From assembly GCF_004010325.2 (NCBI RefSeq), contig NZ_SADR02000003.1, positions 124,001 through 188,000 on the forward strand: 64,000 nt of DNA, written 5' to 3'. The position numbers and the translations under genes were made by a program. Shown piece by piece: positions 55,911 through 64,000 of the stretch (position 1 is the stretch's first letter; every line of letters begins with the position of its first letter). Below the pieces are notes generated by a model. It was given only the letters and a program-made list of their open reading frames with translations. It was not told the origin of the DNA and searched no databases. The DNA comes from Mesorhizobium sp. M00.F.Ca.ET.216.01.1.1. GTDB taxonomy: Bacteria; Pseudomonadota; Alphaproteobacteria; Rhizobiales; Rhizobiaceae.

Positions 55911-55932
55911 GGCGAGCGCAACGTCCGGCGGA

Positions 55933-56826
55933 GTGGCACTTTTGACCCCGCGCGTCATCTTCCCCAACAAGATCCTGCCCTACCTGCTGGTGGCGCCGCA
56001 ACTCGCCATCACGCTGGTCTTCTTCTACTGGCCGGCGGGGCAGGCGCTCTACCAGTCGATGCTCAGGCAAGACCCGTTCGGGCTGAAGAGCAGGTTCGTC
56101 TGGTTTGCCAATTTCAGGAAGGTGCTTGTCGATCCTGCCTACCTCAATTCGATCAAGGTCACGGTGGTGTTCTCGCTTGCCACCGCGATCGTCGCCATGG
56201 GCGTGGCGCTGCTGCTTGCCGTCATGGCTGAGAAAGTGGTGCGCGGCAAAGGTATCTACCGCACGTTGATGATCTGGCCCTATGCGGTGGCGCCGGCGAT
56301 TGCCGGCATGCTGGGGCTGTTCCTGTTCAATCCGTCGATCGGCTCACTGTCCTATCTGCTGAGACGTTTTGGCATCGCCTGGGATCCACTGCTCAACGGC
56401 ACCCATGCCATGATCCTGCTGGTGGCCGCCGCAGCCTGGAAGCAGATCAGCTACAATTTCCTGTTCTTCATCGCCGGCCTGCAAGCGGTGCCGAAGACGC
56501 TGATCGAGGCGGCGGCCATGGACGGCGCCAGCGAGACCAAGCGCTTCTGGACCATCGTCTTCCCGCTGCTTGCGCCGACGACCTTCTTCCTGCTGGTCGT
56601 CAACACCGTCTATGCCCTGTTCGACACGTTCGGCATCGTCCATGCCGTCACCGGCGGCGGGCCGGGCAAGACGACCGAGACGCTGGTCTACAAGGTCTAC
56701 AATGACGGCTTCGTCAATCTGATCCTCGGCGATTCGGCGGCGCAGTCGGTCATCCTGATGATCATCGTCATCGCGCTCACCGCCATCCAGTTCCGCTATG
56801 TGGAACGCAGAGTCCATTACGGCTGA
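55933..56826 (+). CDS. ugpA: ABC permease, UgpA-like (first cassette)
   Basis: The 297-residue inner-membrane protein has six helices and the EAA loop [26 protein letters not shown], which contacts the ATPase. N-terminal [26 protein letters not shown] is typical of sugar/glycerol-phosphate permeases. The start is a GTG at 55933. It lies 22 bp after ugpB and is followed closely by ugpE. Confidence 0.88.
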   Translation: MALLTPRVIFPNKILPYLLVAPQLAITLVFFYWPAGQALYQSMLRQDPFGLKSRFVWFANFRKVLVDPAYLNSIKVTVVFSLATAIVAMGVALLLAVMAEKVVRGKGIYRTLMIWPYAVAPAIAGMLGLFLFNPSIGSLSYLLRRFGIAWDPLLNGTHAMILLVAAAAWKQISYNFLFFIAGLQAVPKTLIEAAAMDGASETKRFWTIVFPLLAPTTFFLLVVNTVYALFDTFGIVHAVTGGGPGKTTETLVYKVYNDGFVNLILGDSAAQSVILMIIVIALTAIQFRYVERRVHYG

Positions 56827-56834
56827 GGCGGGTG

Positions 56835-57683
56835 ATGATCGGCCAGTCCCCGTTCCGCATCTTCCTCGCCCATGCCGTGCTCATCCTCGGCATACTGATC
56901 GTCGCCTTTCCGATCTACTACACCTTCGTCGCCTCGACACAGACGCTGCAGACGATCCTAAGGCCGCCGCTGCCATTCTGGCCCGGCGACCAGTTCTGGA
57001 ACAATTACAGCGAGGCGCTGTTCGGCGGCGTCGGCCGCATCGGCGGTGTCGGTGTCGGCAGGCTGCTCCTCAACACCACGATCATGGCGCTCGGCGTGGC
57101 AGTGGGAAAGATCTTCATCTCGATCCTGTCGGCCTACGCGATCGTGTTCTTCCGCTTTCCGCTGCGCATGACCTTCTTCTGGCTGATCTTCATCACCTTG
57201 ATGCTTCCCGTGGAGGTACGCATCCTGCCGACCTACAAGGTGATGGTCGATCTCGGCATGATCGACACCTACGCCGGCCTGATCATCCCACTGATCGCCT
57301 CGGCTACCGCGACGCTGCTGTTTCGACAGTTCTTCATGACCATCCCGGGCGAACTGGTGGAGGCGGCGCGCGTCGATGGCGCCGGGCCATGGCGCTTCTT
57401 CTTCGACATCCTGTTGCCGCTGTCGCGCACCAATATCGCGGCGCTGTTCGTGATCCTCTTCATCTACGGCTGGACGCAGTACCTGTGGCCGCTGCTGGTT
57501 ACCAACAGCAACAACATGAACACCATCGTCATCGCGCTGAGAAAGATGGTCTCCTTCGCCGATGCCGACACCCAATGGCACCTGGTCATGGTCACCGCCA
57601 TGCTTGCCATCATGCCGCCGATCCTGATCGTTGTGCTGATGCAACGCTGGTTCGTGCGCGGCCTGGTCGAATCCGAAAAGTGA
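56835..57683 (+). CDS. ugpE: ABC permease, UgpE-like (first cassette)
   Basis: The 282-residue permease has six helices and the EAA motif [24 protein letters not shown]. It is the second membrane subunit of the transporter and pairs with the UgpA-like protein. The ATG at 56835 follows GAGG five bases upstream; a GTG three bases earlier is possible. The junction with the upstream gene (GAGGCGGGTGATG) is nearly identical to the one in the second cassette. Confidence 0.88.
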   Translation: MIGQSPFRIFLAHAVLILGILIVAFPIYYTFVASTQTLQTILRPPLPFWPGDQFWNNYSEALFGGVGRIGGVGVGRLLLNTTIMALGVAVGKIFISILSAYAIVFFRFPLRMTFFWLIFITLMLPVEVRILPTYKVMVDLGMIDTYAGLIIPLIASATATLLFRQFFMTIPGELVEAARVDGAGPWRFFFDILLPLSRTNIAALFVILFIYGWTQYLWPLLVTNSNNMNTIVIALRKMVSFADADTQWHLVMVTAMLAIMPPILIVVLMQRWFVRGLVESEK

Positions 57684-57690
57684 GACGCTG

Positions 57691-58758
57691 ATGGCGACGG
57701 TCGATCTGAAAGACGCGAAGAAGGTCTATTCCAGCGGCGTCGAAGCCGTGAAGGGCGTCTCCATCGCCATTCCCGACAAGGAGCTCTGCGTGCTGGTCGG
57801 CCCGTCCGGCTGCGGCAAGTCCACGCTGCTCAGGATGATCGCCGGGCTCGAGACCATCTCCTCGGGAACGGTCGCGATCGACGGCAAGATCGTCAATGCC
57901 GTTGGCCCGGCCGAGCGTGACATCGCCATGGTGTTCCAGAACTACGCGCTCTATCCGCACATGAAGGTCTACGACAACATGGCCTATGGCTTGCGCAACC
58001 GCGGCACGCCCAAGGACGAGATCGACAGCAGGGTCCGCTCGACCGCCAAGGTGCTGGAACTCTCGGCGCTGCTCGACCGGCGCCCGCGCGAACTTTCCGG
58101 CGGCCAGCGCCAGCGTGTTGCCATGGGCCGCGCCATCGTGCGCAATCCGAAGGTCTTTCTGTTCGACGAGCCGCTCTCCAATCTCGACGCCAAATTGCGT
58201 GGCCAGATGCGGGTCGAGATCAAAAACTTGCAGCGCACGCTTGGCGTCACTTCGATCTATGTCACCCACGACCAGCTCGAGGCGATGACGCTGGCCGACA
58301 TCCTCGTCGTCATGAATGCCGGCCTGGTCGAGCAGATTGGCGCGCCGCTCGACATCTACGAGGCGCCGGCCTCGACGTTCGTTGCTTCGTTCATCGGGGC
58401 GCCCCCAATGAATCTCCTGGCGCTGACCGGAGGCCTCTCGGGCCCGACGCTGGCCGACGGCACGGCGATCGGCTTCGCGCCTGCCGACACAAAAGCCGCG
58501 ACACTCGGTTTTCGCCCGGAAGACGCCGACGTCACCTTCAATGCAAAGGCACCGTCCGGCGCGCTCGTCCTGCCGGCGACGGTCGAGGCAGTCGAACCGG
58601 TCGGTGCCGAAAGTTTTCTCCACTGTGCTGCAGGCGGCGTCCGCATCGTCATGCGTGTCGCCGGCCGCGCCGCCGCCAGGCCGGGCGACCAGTTGCGGGT
58701 CGTGGCCAGGGCCGAAAAGCTGCACTGGTTCGATAAGACGGGAAAGCGGGTCGGCTAG
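57691..58758 (+). CDS. ugpC: ABC transporter ATPase, UgpC-like (first cassette)
   Basis: The 355-residue ATPase has Walker [10 protein letters not shown] (residues 37-45), Q-loop [13 protein letters not shown], signature [14 protein letters not shown] and Walker [14 protein letters not shown], with a C-terminal TOBE-type regulatory domain. It powers the transporter formed with the two upstream permeases. It starts 7 bp after ugpE. Long nucleotide stretches here are nearly identical to the second-cassette ATPase. Confidence 0.9.
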   Translation: MATVDLKDAKKVYSSGVEAVKGVSIAIPDKELCVLVGPSGCGKSTLLRMIAGLETISSGTVAIDGKIVNAVGPAERDIAMVFQNYALYPHMKVYDNMAYGLRNRGTPKDEIDSRVRSTAKVLELSALLDRRPRELSGGQRQRVAMGRAIVRNPKVFLFDEPLSNLDAKLRGQMRVEIKNLQRTLGVTSIYVTHDQLEAMTLADILVVMNAGLVEQIGAPLDIYEAPASTFVASFIGAPPMNLLALTGGLSGPTLADGTAIGFAPADTKAATLGFRPEDADVTFNAKAPSGALVLPATVEAVEPVGAESFLHCAAGGVRIVMRVAGRAAARPGDQLRVVARAEKLHWFDKTGKRVG

Positions 58759-58937
58759 GATCTCAACACGCTCTGGTCCGGCCAGGCGGACAGTAGAAGC
58801 GTTGTTTCGTGCTGCCAGGGCCGGCTTTTCCACAGGCTGCGGGAGGCACAGCAGAACTGTCACATACCTTCTCTAAGAGAGCAGGCAAGGACTTGCGCAA
58901 GCCCCTTGTCAAAGCCACTCAAGAGGGAATGAAATCC

Positions 58938-60290
58938 ATGTCGATCATCAAGCATGGCCTTGCGGCCTTTGCCGCCGGCACACTCGGCGTTGCGTTGGCG
59001 CTGCCTGCCGCCGCCGCACCGGTCAAATTCGATTTCTGGTTCGGCCTTTCGGGCGATCTCGCCCGCGTCGTCGATACGCTGTGCAAGAACTTCAACGCAT
59101 CGCAATCCGACTATGAAGTCGTCTGCACCAGCCAGGGCAACTATGATGCCACGCTGCAGAACACCATCGCTGCCTTCCGTGCCGGCAAGCAGCCCACCGT
59201 CGTGCAGGTCTACGATGTCGGCACCGCCACCATGATGCTGTCGGGCGCCTATTATCCGGCCGACAAGCTGATGGAGGAGAACGGCTACAAGATCGACTAC
59301 AGCGACTATTTCCCCGGCATCGCGCGCTACTATGCGACGTCGAAGGGGGAGATGCTGTCCTTCCCGTTCAACTCCTCGACGGCGCTGATGTACTGGAACA
59401 AGGACGCCTTCGCCAAGATCGGCAAGACAGAAGCTCCGAAGACCTGGGAAGAGGTTGGCGCCGACCTTCAGGCAATGAAGGATGCCGGCTACGAGTGTCC
59501 GATGGCGATCAACATCTCCGCCAACGAAAGCTGGCAGCTGATGGAACAGTTCTCCGCCATCCACAATCAGCCGATCGCCACGAAGAGCAACGGTTATGAC
59601 GGTCTCGACGCCCGCCTCGCGGTCAACAAGACCAAATTCGTCCAGTATGTCGGCGACCTCAAGAAATGGTATGACGCCGGCCTGATCAAGATCAAGTCCA
59701 AGGATCTCGGCCAGGATATGGTCCAGGCCTTCGCCTCCGGCACCTGCCAGGTCATCCTGACCTCGGTCGGCGACCACGGAACGGTCGGCAAGACCCACAA
59801 GGAAGGCATGAACTGGGACGTCGCCGAGCTCCCGGTCTATGCCGGCACCGAGCGCAAGAATTCCCTGGTCGGCGGTGCCTCGCTCTGGGTTCTCTCGGGC
59901 AAGCCGGCGGAGGAATACAAGGGCGCTGCCGCATTCCTCAACTTCATCCACGATCCCAAGACTGCCCTGTTCTGGTCGACCAACACCGGCTACATCCCGG
60001 TGGCGAAGTCCGGTTTCGACTACATGAAGTCCAACGGCTTCTACGACAAGGCGCCCTACAAGGGCCGTGAGACCGCGATCGCCAGCCTCACCGCTTCGGA
60101 GCCGACCGAAATCACCCGCGGCATCCGGCTTGGCAATTTCACCCAGATCCGCGCCGAGTTCGGCACCCAGATGCAGGCGATCTTCGCCAACAAGGTCAGC
60201 GTCCAGGACGGCCTCGATACGCTGGTCAAAAACGGCGACGCGATCCTCGACCGCTTCCAGCAGACCTATCCCAACAAGACGCTGCCCTAA
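58938..60290 (+). CDS. Glycerol-phosphate-type ABC binding protein, divergent copy (second cassette)
   Basis: The 450-residue exported protein (signal peptide ending near ...GVALALPAAAA) resembles Ugp[73 protein letters not shown] and MLSFPFNSSTALMYWNKDAF. In the ligand-pocket region it reads ANESWQLMEQFSAI where the first cassette reads [14 protein letters not shown], so two of three tryptophan positions differ; the ligand may be a different diester. The ATG at 58938 has AGGG about ten bases upstream; 58929 is an alternative. Confidence 0.82.
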   Translation: MSIIKHGLAAFAAGTLGVALALPAAAAPVKFDFWFGLSGDLARVVDTLCKNFNASQSDYEVVCTSQGNYDATLQNTIAAFRAGKQPTVVQVYDVGTATMMLSGAYYPADKLMEENGYKIDYSDYFPGIARYYATSKGEMLSFPFNSSTALMYWNKDAFAKIGKTEAPKTWEEVGADLQAMKDAGYECPMAINISANESWQLMEQFSAIHNQPIATKSNGYDGLDARLAVNKTKFVQYVGDLKKWYDAGLIKIKSKDLGQDMVQAFASGTCQVILTSVGDHGTVGKTHKEGMNWDVAELPVYAGTERKNSLVGGASLWVLSGKPAEEYKGAAAFLNFIHDPKTALFWSTNTGYIPVAKSGFDYMKSNGFYDKAPYKGRETAIASLTASEPTEITRGIRLGNFTQIRAEFGTQMQAIFANKVSVQDGLDTLVKNGDAILDRFQQTYPNKTLP

Positions 60291-60305
60291 TCGTCAGGAT
60301 CATCA

Positions 60306-60334
60306 GGCCGCCCGCCGATTGCCGGCGGGCGGCC
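60306..60334 (+). terminator. Strong hairpin between the second binding-protein and permease genes
   Basis: GGCCGCCCGCCG (60306-60317) and CGGCGGGCGGCC (60323-60334) form a perfect 12-bp GC stem with a 5-base loop. It follows the binding-protein stop by 15 bases and has no T-run. It probably stabilises the upstream message and reduces expression of downstream membrane genes, as in mal-type operons. Confidence 0.7.
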
Positions 60335-60363
60335 GTTCCATATCTCAACGGCGTCGCGGATCG

Positions 60364-61248
60364 ATGGAAAAACGCGTTACCTTCAGCAGATGGACGGTCG
60401 GCATCCTGTTTGCGGTGCCGCAGATGCTGCTGATCTTCACATTCTTCTACTGGCCGGCTGGCCAGGCGGTCTACTGGTCGCTGACGTTGCAGCAGCCATG
60501 GGGCGGCGGCAACATCTGGGTCGGTCTCGACAATTTCCGTTCGATCCTTGCTAGCGCGGATTACTGGAACTCGATCACCGCTAGCCTGGCCTTTGCCGCG
60601 ATCAGCACCGGGCTGGCAATGGTCATCGCGCTGGTGCTCGCTGCGCTGACCGACCGGCAGCTTGCCGGCTCGCGCTTCTACCGTGTCGTGCTGATCTGGC
60701 CCTACGGCATCGCCGCACCGGCGCTGGCGCTCGCCTTCCGCTTCATCCTGGCCCCCGAAGCCGGCTTCATGGCCGTCGTCAATCGGGCATGGCCGGGGTT
60801 CTGGGATCCAGGCCTCGACGGCGCCGACGCGATGGCCTCCATCATCGCCGCCTTTTCCTGGAAATATGTCGGCTACAATTTCATCTTCTTCCTCGCTGCC
60901 TTCCAGGCCATCCCGCGCTCATTGATCGAGGCCTCGGCCATGGACGGTGCCGGCGTGGTCAGGCGGTTCCGGGACATCCAGTTCCCGCTGATCACGCCGA
61001 CGATCTTTTTCCTGCTCGTCATCAACATCACCGAAAGCTTCCAGGATTCCTTCGGTATCGTCGACATCATGACCAGCGGTGGCCCAGCCAACGCGACCAA
61101 CCTGATGGTCTACAAGATCTATTCCGACGGCTTCAAAGGCCTGGATTATTCGGGCGCCGCAGCGCAGAGCATCATCCTGATGATGCTCATCGTGGTGCTC
61201 ACCATCTTCCAGTTCCGCTTTATCGAGCGGCGCGTGCACTATCGGTGA
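60364..61248 (+). CDS. ABC permease, UgpA-like (second cassette)
   Basis: The 294-residue permease has six helices and the EAA loop LIEASAMDGAGVVRRFRDIQFPLITP. N-terminal [27 protein letters not shown] parallels the first-cassette permease. It is one membrane subunit of the second transporter. The ATG at 60364 is preceded by GGCGTCGCGGATCG; the ribosome site is weak. Confidence 0.87.
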   Translation: MEKRVTFSRWTVGILFAVPQMLLIFTFFYWPAGQAVYWSLTLQQPWGGGNIWVGLDNFRSILASADYWNSITASLAFAAISTGLAMVIALVLAALTDRQLAGSRFYRVVLIWPYGIAAPALALAFRFILAPEAGFMAVVNRAWPGFWDPGLDGADAMASIIAAFSWKYVGYNFIFFLAAFQAIPRSLIEASAMDGAGVVRRFRDIQFPLITPTIFFLLVINITESFQDSFGIVDIMTSGGPANATNLMVYKIYSDGFKGLDYSGAAAQSIILMMLIVVLTIFQFRFIERRVHYR

Positions 61249-61255
61249 GGCGGTG

Positions 61256-62170
61256 ATGGTAGAGCGGACGCCGATCCTCAACTTCGTCACCCACCTCGTG
61301 CTGTTCATCGGCTTCATGCTGGCAGTCGCGCCTTTCGTGATCGTCGCCATCGCGGCGTCGCACAATCTGAAGGAGGTCAATGACGTGCCGATGCCGCTGC
61401 TGCCCGGCGGCGACTTCTGGGCCAACATCAAGACGGCATGGATCACGGCCGGTCTTGGCCCTAAGCTGCTCAACAGCTTCATCTTTGCCGCCGGCGTCGC
61501 GGCGGGCAAGGTGATCATCTCGGCGCTCACCGCCTTCTCGATCGTCTATTTCCGCTATCCCGGACGTACCCTCATCTTCTGGCTGATCTTCATCACGCTG
61601 ATGCTGCCGCTGGAAGTACGCATCGTGCCGACCTATGCGGTGGCGGCCAATGTGCTGTCGCCCTACCAGGCGATCCTCGACGTGACCGGCCTGAGCTGGC
61701 TGATCGAGAAAATATCGGGCGTGCAGGTTTCGTTGAGCCTCGGCCTGCTCAACTCCTATACCGGGCTCATCCTCCCGCTGATCGCCACCGCGACCGGTAC
61801 TTTCCTCTACCGGCAATTCTTCCTGACCGTGCCGGACGAGCTGACCGAGGCGGCGCGCATGGATGGCGCCGGCGCGCTGCGCTTCTTCATCGACATCCTG
61901 CTGCCGCTGTCGCGCACCAACATGGCGGCGCTCGGAACCATCATGTTCCTGTGGGCTTGGAACCAGTATCTGTGGCCGCTGCTGGTCACCACCGATCCGG
62001 CCCACGCGACGGCCGTCACCGAACTGAAGCAGCTCATCCCGAACGTCGGCGGCATTCCCGAATGGAACATCGCCATGGCCGGCACGCTGATCGTCATGCT
62101 GCCGCCGCTGGTCGTCGTCGTGGCGATGCAGCGCTGGTTCGTGCGCGGCCTGATCGCCACCGAAAAGTGA
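61256..62170 (+). CDS. ABC permease, UgpE-like (second cassette)
   Basis: The 304-residue permease has six helices and the EAA motif [24 protein letters not shown]. It pairs with the preceding permease. The ATG at 61256 sits three bases after an in-frame GTG, and the junction GAGGCGGTGATGG closely copies that of the first cassette, suggesting that the cassettes arose by duplication. Confidence 0.87.
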   Translation: MVERTPILNFVTHLVLFIGFMLAVAPFVIVAIAASHNLKEVNDVPMPLLPGGDFWANIKTAWITAGLGPKLLNSFIFAAGVAAGKVIISALTAFSIVYFRYPGRTLIFWLIFITLMLPLEVRIVPTYAVAANVLSPYQAILDVTGLSWLIEKISGVQVSLSLGLLNSYTGLILPLIATATGTFLYRQFFLTVPDELTEAARMDGAGALRFFIDILLPLSRTNMAALGTIMFLWAWNQYLWPLLVTTDPAHATAVTELKQLIPNVGGIPEWNIAMAGTLIVMLPPLVVVVAMQRWFVRGLIATEK

Positions 62171-62198
62171 TTTCACGACTTCACAAGGAGACGGCCCG

Positions 62199-63299
62199 AT
62201 GGCCTCCATCACCATTCGCGACGTCAGGAAAAGCTATGCCAGATCGCAGGTTGTGCACGGCGTCGACCTCGACATCGCGTCGGGCGAGTTCGTCGTCATT
62301 CTCGGACCCTCCGGCTGCGGCAAGTCCACGCTGCTCAGGATGATCGCCGGGCTGGAAGAGATTTCCGGCGGCGAGATCGCCATCGACGGCACCGTCGTCA
62401 ACCGGCTGGAACCGCGCGAGCGCGGCTGCGCAATGGTGTTCCAGAACTATGCGCTCTATCCGCATATGAGCGTGGCGCAGAATATCGGCTATTCGCTGAA
62501 AGTGGCGGGTGTTGCGAGCGCCGAGCGCACGGAGCGCATCCGAGCTGTTGCCCGCATCCTGGAGCTGGAGCCGCTGCTCGAGCGCAAGCCGGCGGCCCTG
62601 TCGGGCGGACAGCGCCAGCGCGTTGCCATGGGACGCGCCATGATCCGCGAACCGAAGGTCTTTCTGTTCGACGAGCCGCTCTCCAATCTCGACGCCAAGC
62701 TGCGCGTCCAGATGCGCTCCGAAATCCGCAAGCTGCACCGGCGGCTGAACGCAACCTCGGTGTTCGTCACGCACGACCAGGTCGAGGCGATGACGCTCGC
62801 CGACCGGCTGGTGGTCATGAATGGCGGCCGCGTCGAACAGGTCGGCACGCCAGGCGAGATCTACAGCCGCCCGGCGAGCCGTTTCGTGGCGACCTTCGTC
62901 GGCGCGCCGGCGATGAACATCCTTGAGGGCGTGGTCGCGCTCGACGGCCTGTCGCTGCTTGGCGGCAGCCGGCGCCTGGCCATCTCGCGAGCCGGCCTGC
63001 CGGTCGGTACAGAGGTCGCGGCAGGCATCCGGCCGGAGGCTGTCCGTCTGGTCGCACCCGGTACGCGGGGCGCGCTCGACGCAACCGTCGATCTCGTCGA
63101 GGAATTGGGCGCCGGACGGGTCGTCTATGTCGATCTCGACGGCGCATCGTTTTCCGTAGTGACGTCGGAGACCGTCCATCCCTTGCCCGGCACCGCGGTC
63201 GGCCTGCAGTTTTCACAGGCAGACATGCATTTCTTCTCGTCGGAGACGGGTGCCCGTCTCGATGTCTTCAAGGCTTCAGTGCCGGTGCCCGCGCTCTAA
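62199..63299 (+). CDS. ABC transporter ATPase, UgpC-like (second cassette)
   Basis: The 366-residue ATPase has Walker [11 protein letters not shown]-loop [13 protein letters not shown], signature [14 protein letters not shown] and Walker [14 protein letters not shown], plus a TOBE-type C-terminal domain. It energises the second transporter. The nucleotide sequence around the Walker A and Walker B motifs is almost the same as in the first-cassette ATPase (for example at 58150 and 62655), showing recent duplication or gene conversion. Confidence 0.89.
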   Translation: MASITIRDVRKSYARSQVVHGVDLDIASGEFVVILGPSGCGKSTLLRMIAGLEEISGGEIAIDGTVVNRLEPRERGCAMVFQNYALYPHMSVAQNIGYSLKVAGVASAERTERIRAVARILELEPLLERKPAALSGGQRQRVAMGRAMIREPKVFLFDEPLSNLDAKLRVQMRSEIRKLHRRLNATSVFVTHDQVEAMTLADRLVVMNGGRVEQVGTPGEIYSRPASRFVATFVGAPAMNILEGVVALDGLSLLGGSRRLAISRAGLPVGTEVAAGIRPEAVRLVAPGTRGALDATVDLVEELGAGRVVYVDLDGASFSVVTSETVHPLPGTAVGLQFSQADMHFFSSETGARLDVFKASVPVPAL

Positions 63300-63400
63300 T
63301 TTGCAGTCACCCGTAACCGGGACTATCACCATGCTGGCCGTGAGCAGGCAGCGCAATCTTCTTTTGAGAAATTTTGAGAAAGCGAAGAACAGGTCGCGGA

Positions 63401-64000
63401 ATGAAAATCATCCAGGTCACAGATATCCATCTCGGCCACCAGGGCGAGCTCCGCTTCGGTGCGAACCTGCATGAGCGGCTTGCCCGCTGCGTCGAGCACA
63501 TCAATGCCAACCACGCCGATGCCGCCCTTTGTGTTTTCACCGGTGATTTGACCGAAACCGGAGAAGCCGACTGCTACGCCGATCTCAAGGCGGCTTTGTC
63601 GGCGCTGTTGGTACCCTATCGGCTGCTGCCGGGAAATCACGACAGGCGGGCGAATCTAATCGCGGCGTTTCCCGAATGCGCCGATGACGAGAGCGGCTTC
63701 GTGCAATCGGTGCACGACACGGACGAAGGATCGTTGCTGTTCCTCGACACCTTGGCTGAAGGACGCGTCACCGGAGAGTTGTGCGAAAGGCGGCTTGCCT
63801 GGCTCGATGCCCGGCTCAGCGAAGCGGCGGGTCGTCCGGCCCTGATCTTCATGCATCATCCACCGGTCGCGCTTGGCCTTGCCGAGCTCGACCCACTCGG
63901 CCTTGAGCAGCCCGCGCGGTTCCTGGGGCTGCTAAAACACCATGGAAACATCAGCGGCATTTTCTTCGGGCATGTCCACCGCGATGTTGCGGGCACGATC
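63401..64000 (+). CDS. GpdQ-like metallophosphoesterase, cut by the window end
   Basis: The 5' 200 codons are present and the frame is still open at the last base. Two-metal metallophosphoesterase motifs are clear: IIQVTDIHLG (DxH), FTGDLTETG (GDxxxxG), LLPGNHDRR (GNHD), MHHPPVALGLAELDP and FFGHVHRD (GHxH). The motif order and the MHHPP-x8-DP segment resemble glycerophosphodiesterase GpdQ. It would hydrolyse phosphodiesters, here plausibly glycerophosphodiesters imported by the two neighbouring ugp-type transporters. cAMP phosphodiesterase CpdA is an alternative assignment. The ATG at 63401 is 101 bp after the ATPase gene. Confidence 0.83.
   Translation, partial: MKIIQVTDIHLGHQGELRFGANLHERLARCVEHINANHADAALCVFTGDLTETGEADCYADLKAALSALLVPYRLLPGNHDRRANLIAAFPECADDESGFVQSVHDTDEGSLLFLDTLAEGRVTGELCERRLAWLDARLSEAAGRPALIFMHHPPVALGLAELDPLGLEQPARFLGLLKHHGNISGIFFGHVHRDVAGTI

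Noticed and set aside
1..64000. tRNA or rRNA genes
   Set aside because: Intergenic gaps were scanned by eye for cloverleaf arms with a TTCGA-type loop and for rRNA landmarks; none was convincing.

Overview
The window is high-GC, densely packed chromosomal DNA from an alphaproteobacterium of the Rhizobiales, most likely Mesorhizobium or a close Phyllobacteriaceae relative. The reasons are the gene orders (accA-xerD-aroK-aroB-corC, bolA-J-domain gene-cobS-cobT, metW-metX-hisC-tyrA, ftsE-ftsX, lysA-lipoprotein-argH-tlpA), a SAM-II riboswitch upstream of metX, a CtrA-type box next to ftsE, and the widespread rhizobial GCATGA-type palindromic repeat. No rRNA, tRNA, CRISPR array, prophage or insertion sequence was seen. 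Assignments come from reading motifs and family resemblance; no database search was possible.

Layout. 1-15.3 kb is core metabolism and envelope: a cut CobW-type GTPase, TusA, an L,D-transpeptidase, AccA, XerD, shikimate enzymes AroK and AroB, a CorC-like CBS protein, a Tat-type hydrolase, BolA, a J-domain protein, cobaltochelatase CobS and CobT with a coupled phytase-like protein, a SAM methyltransferase, a queuosine-precursor transporter (candidate preQ1 leader) and ribosomal protein L28. 15.6-23 kb holds a DUF3108 protein, a DMT exporter, a YhhN protein, a DUF985 cupin, glyoxalase II, a methyltransferase, an SbmA/BacA-like ABC protein with an odd nucleotide-binding domain, and a DUF1194 VWA protein. 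23-26.7 kb is an accessory patch of two GT2 glycosyltransferases and a Stf0-type sulfotransferase, AT-richer in part.

26.7-32.9 kb is amino-acid biosynthesis: MetW-MetX under a SAM-II riboswitch, divergent from HisC-TyrA, then a PfkB kinase and a DUF2125 protein. 33-40.2 kb is accessory: a ChaC-like enzyme, an oxidoreductase divergent from a GlxA/AraC regulator with a 14-bp tandem repeat nearby, a frameshifted aldo/keto reductase, a LysE exporter, a PlsC acyltransferase, and a LysR/flavin-oxidoreductase pair. 40.2-54.4 kb returns to core genes: YdcF, FtsX/FtsE, a DUF3426-like protein, Hpt, a response regulator, a DMT exporter with a terminator in its leader, LysR, the large TIGR02302 membrane protein, threonine/serine dehydratase with an ArsR regulator, LysA, a small lipoprotein, ArgH and TlpA.

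54.6-64 kb carries two complete sn-glycerol-3-phosphate-type ABC transporters in tandem, each ordered binding protein-permease-permease-ATPase, followed by a metallophosphoesterase resembling glycerophosphodiesterase GpdQ that runs off the end. Together they look like a locus for scavenging glycerol-phosphate and glycerophosphodiesters.

The best leads for follow-up are the preQ1-like leader at 14951-14982, the intrinsic terminator in the leader of the 44.6-45.5 kb exporter, the duplicated ugp locus with its divergent second binding protein, the degenerate ABC protein at 20.3 kb, and the CtrA-type box between ftsE and its divergent neighbour.
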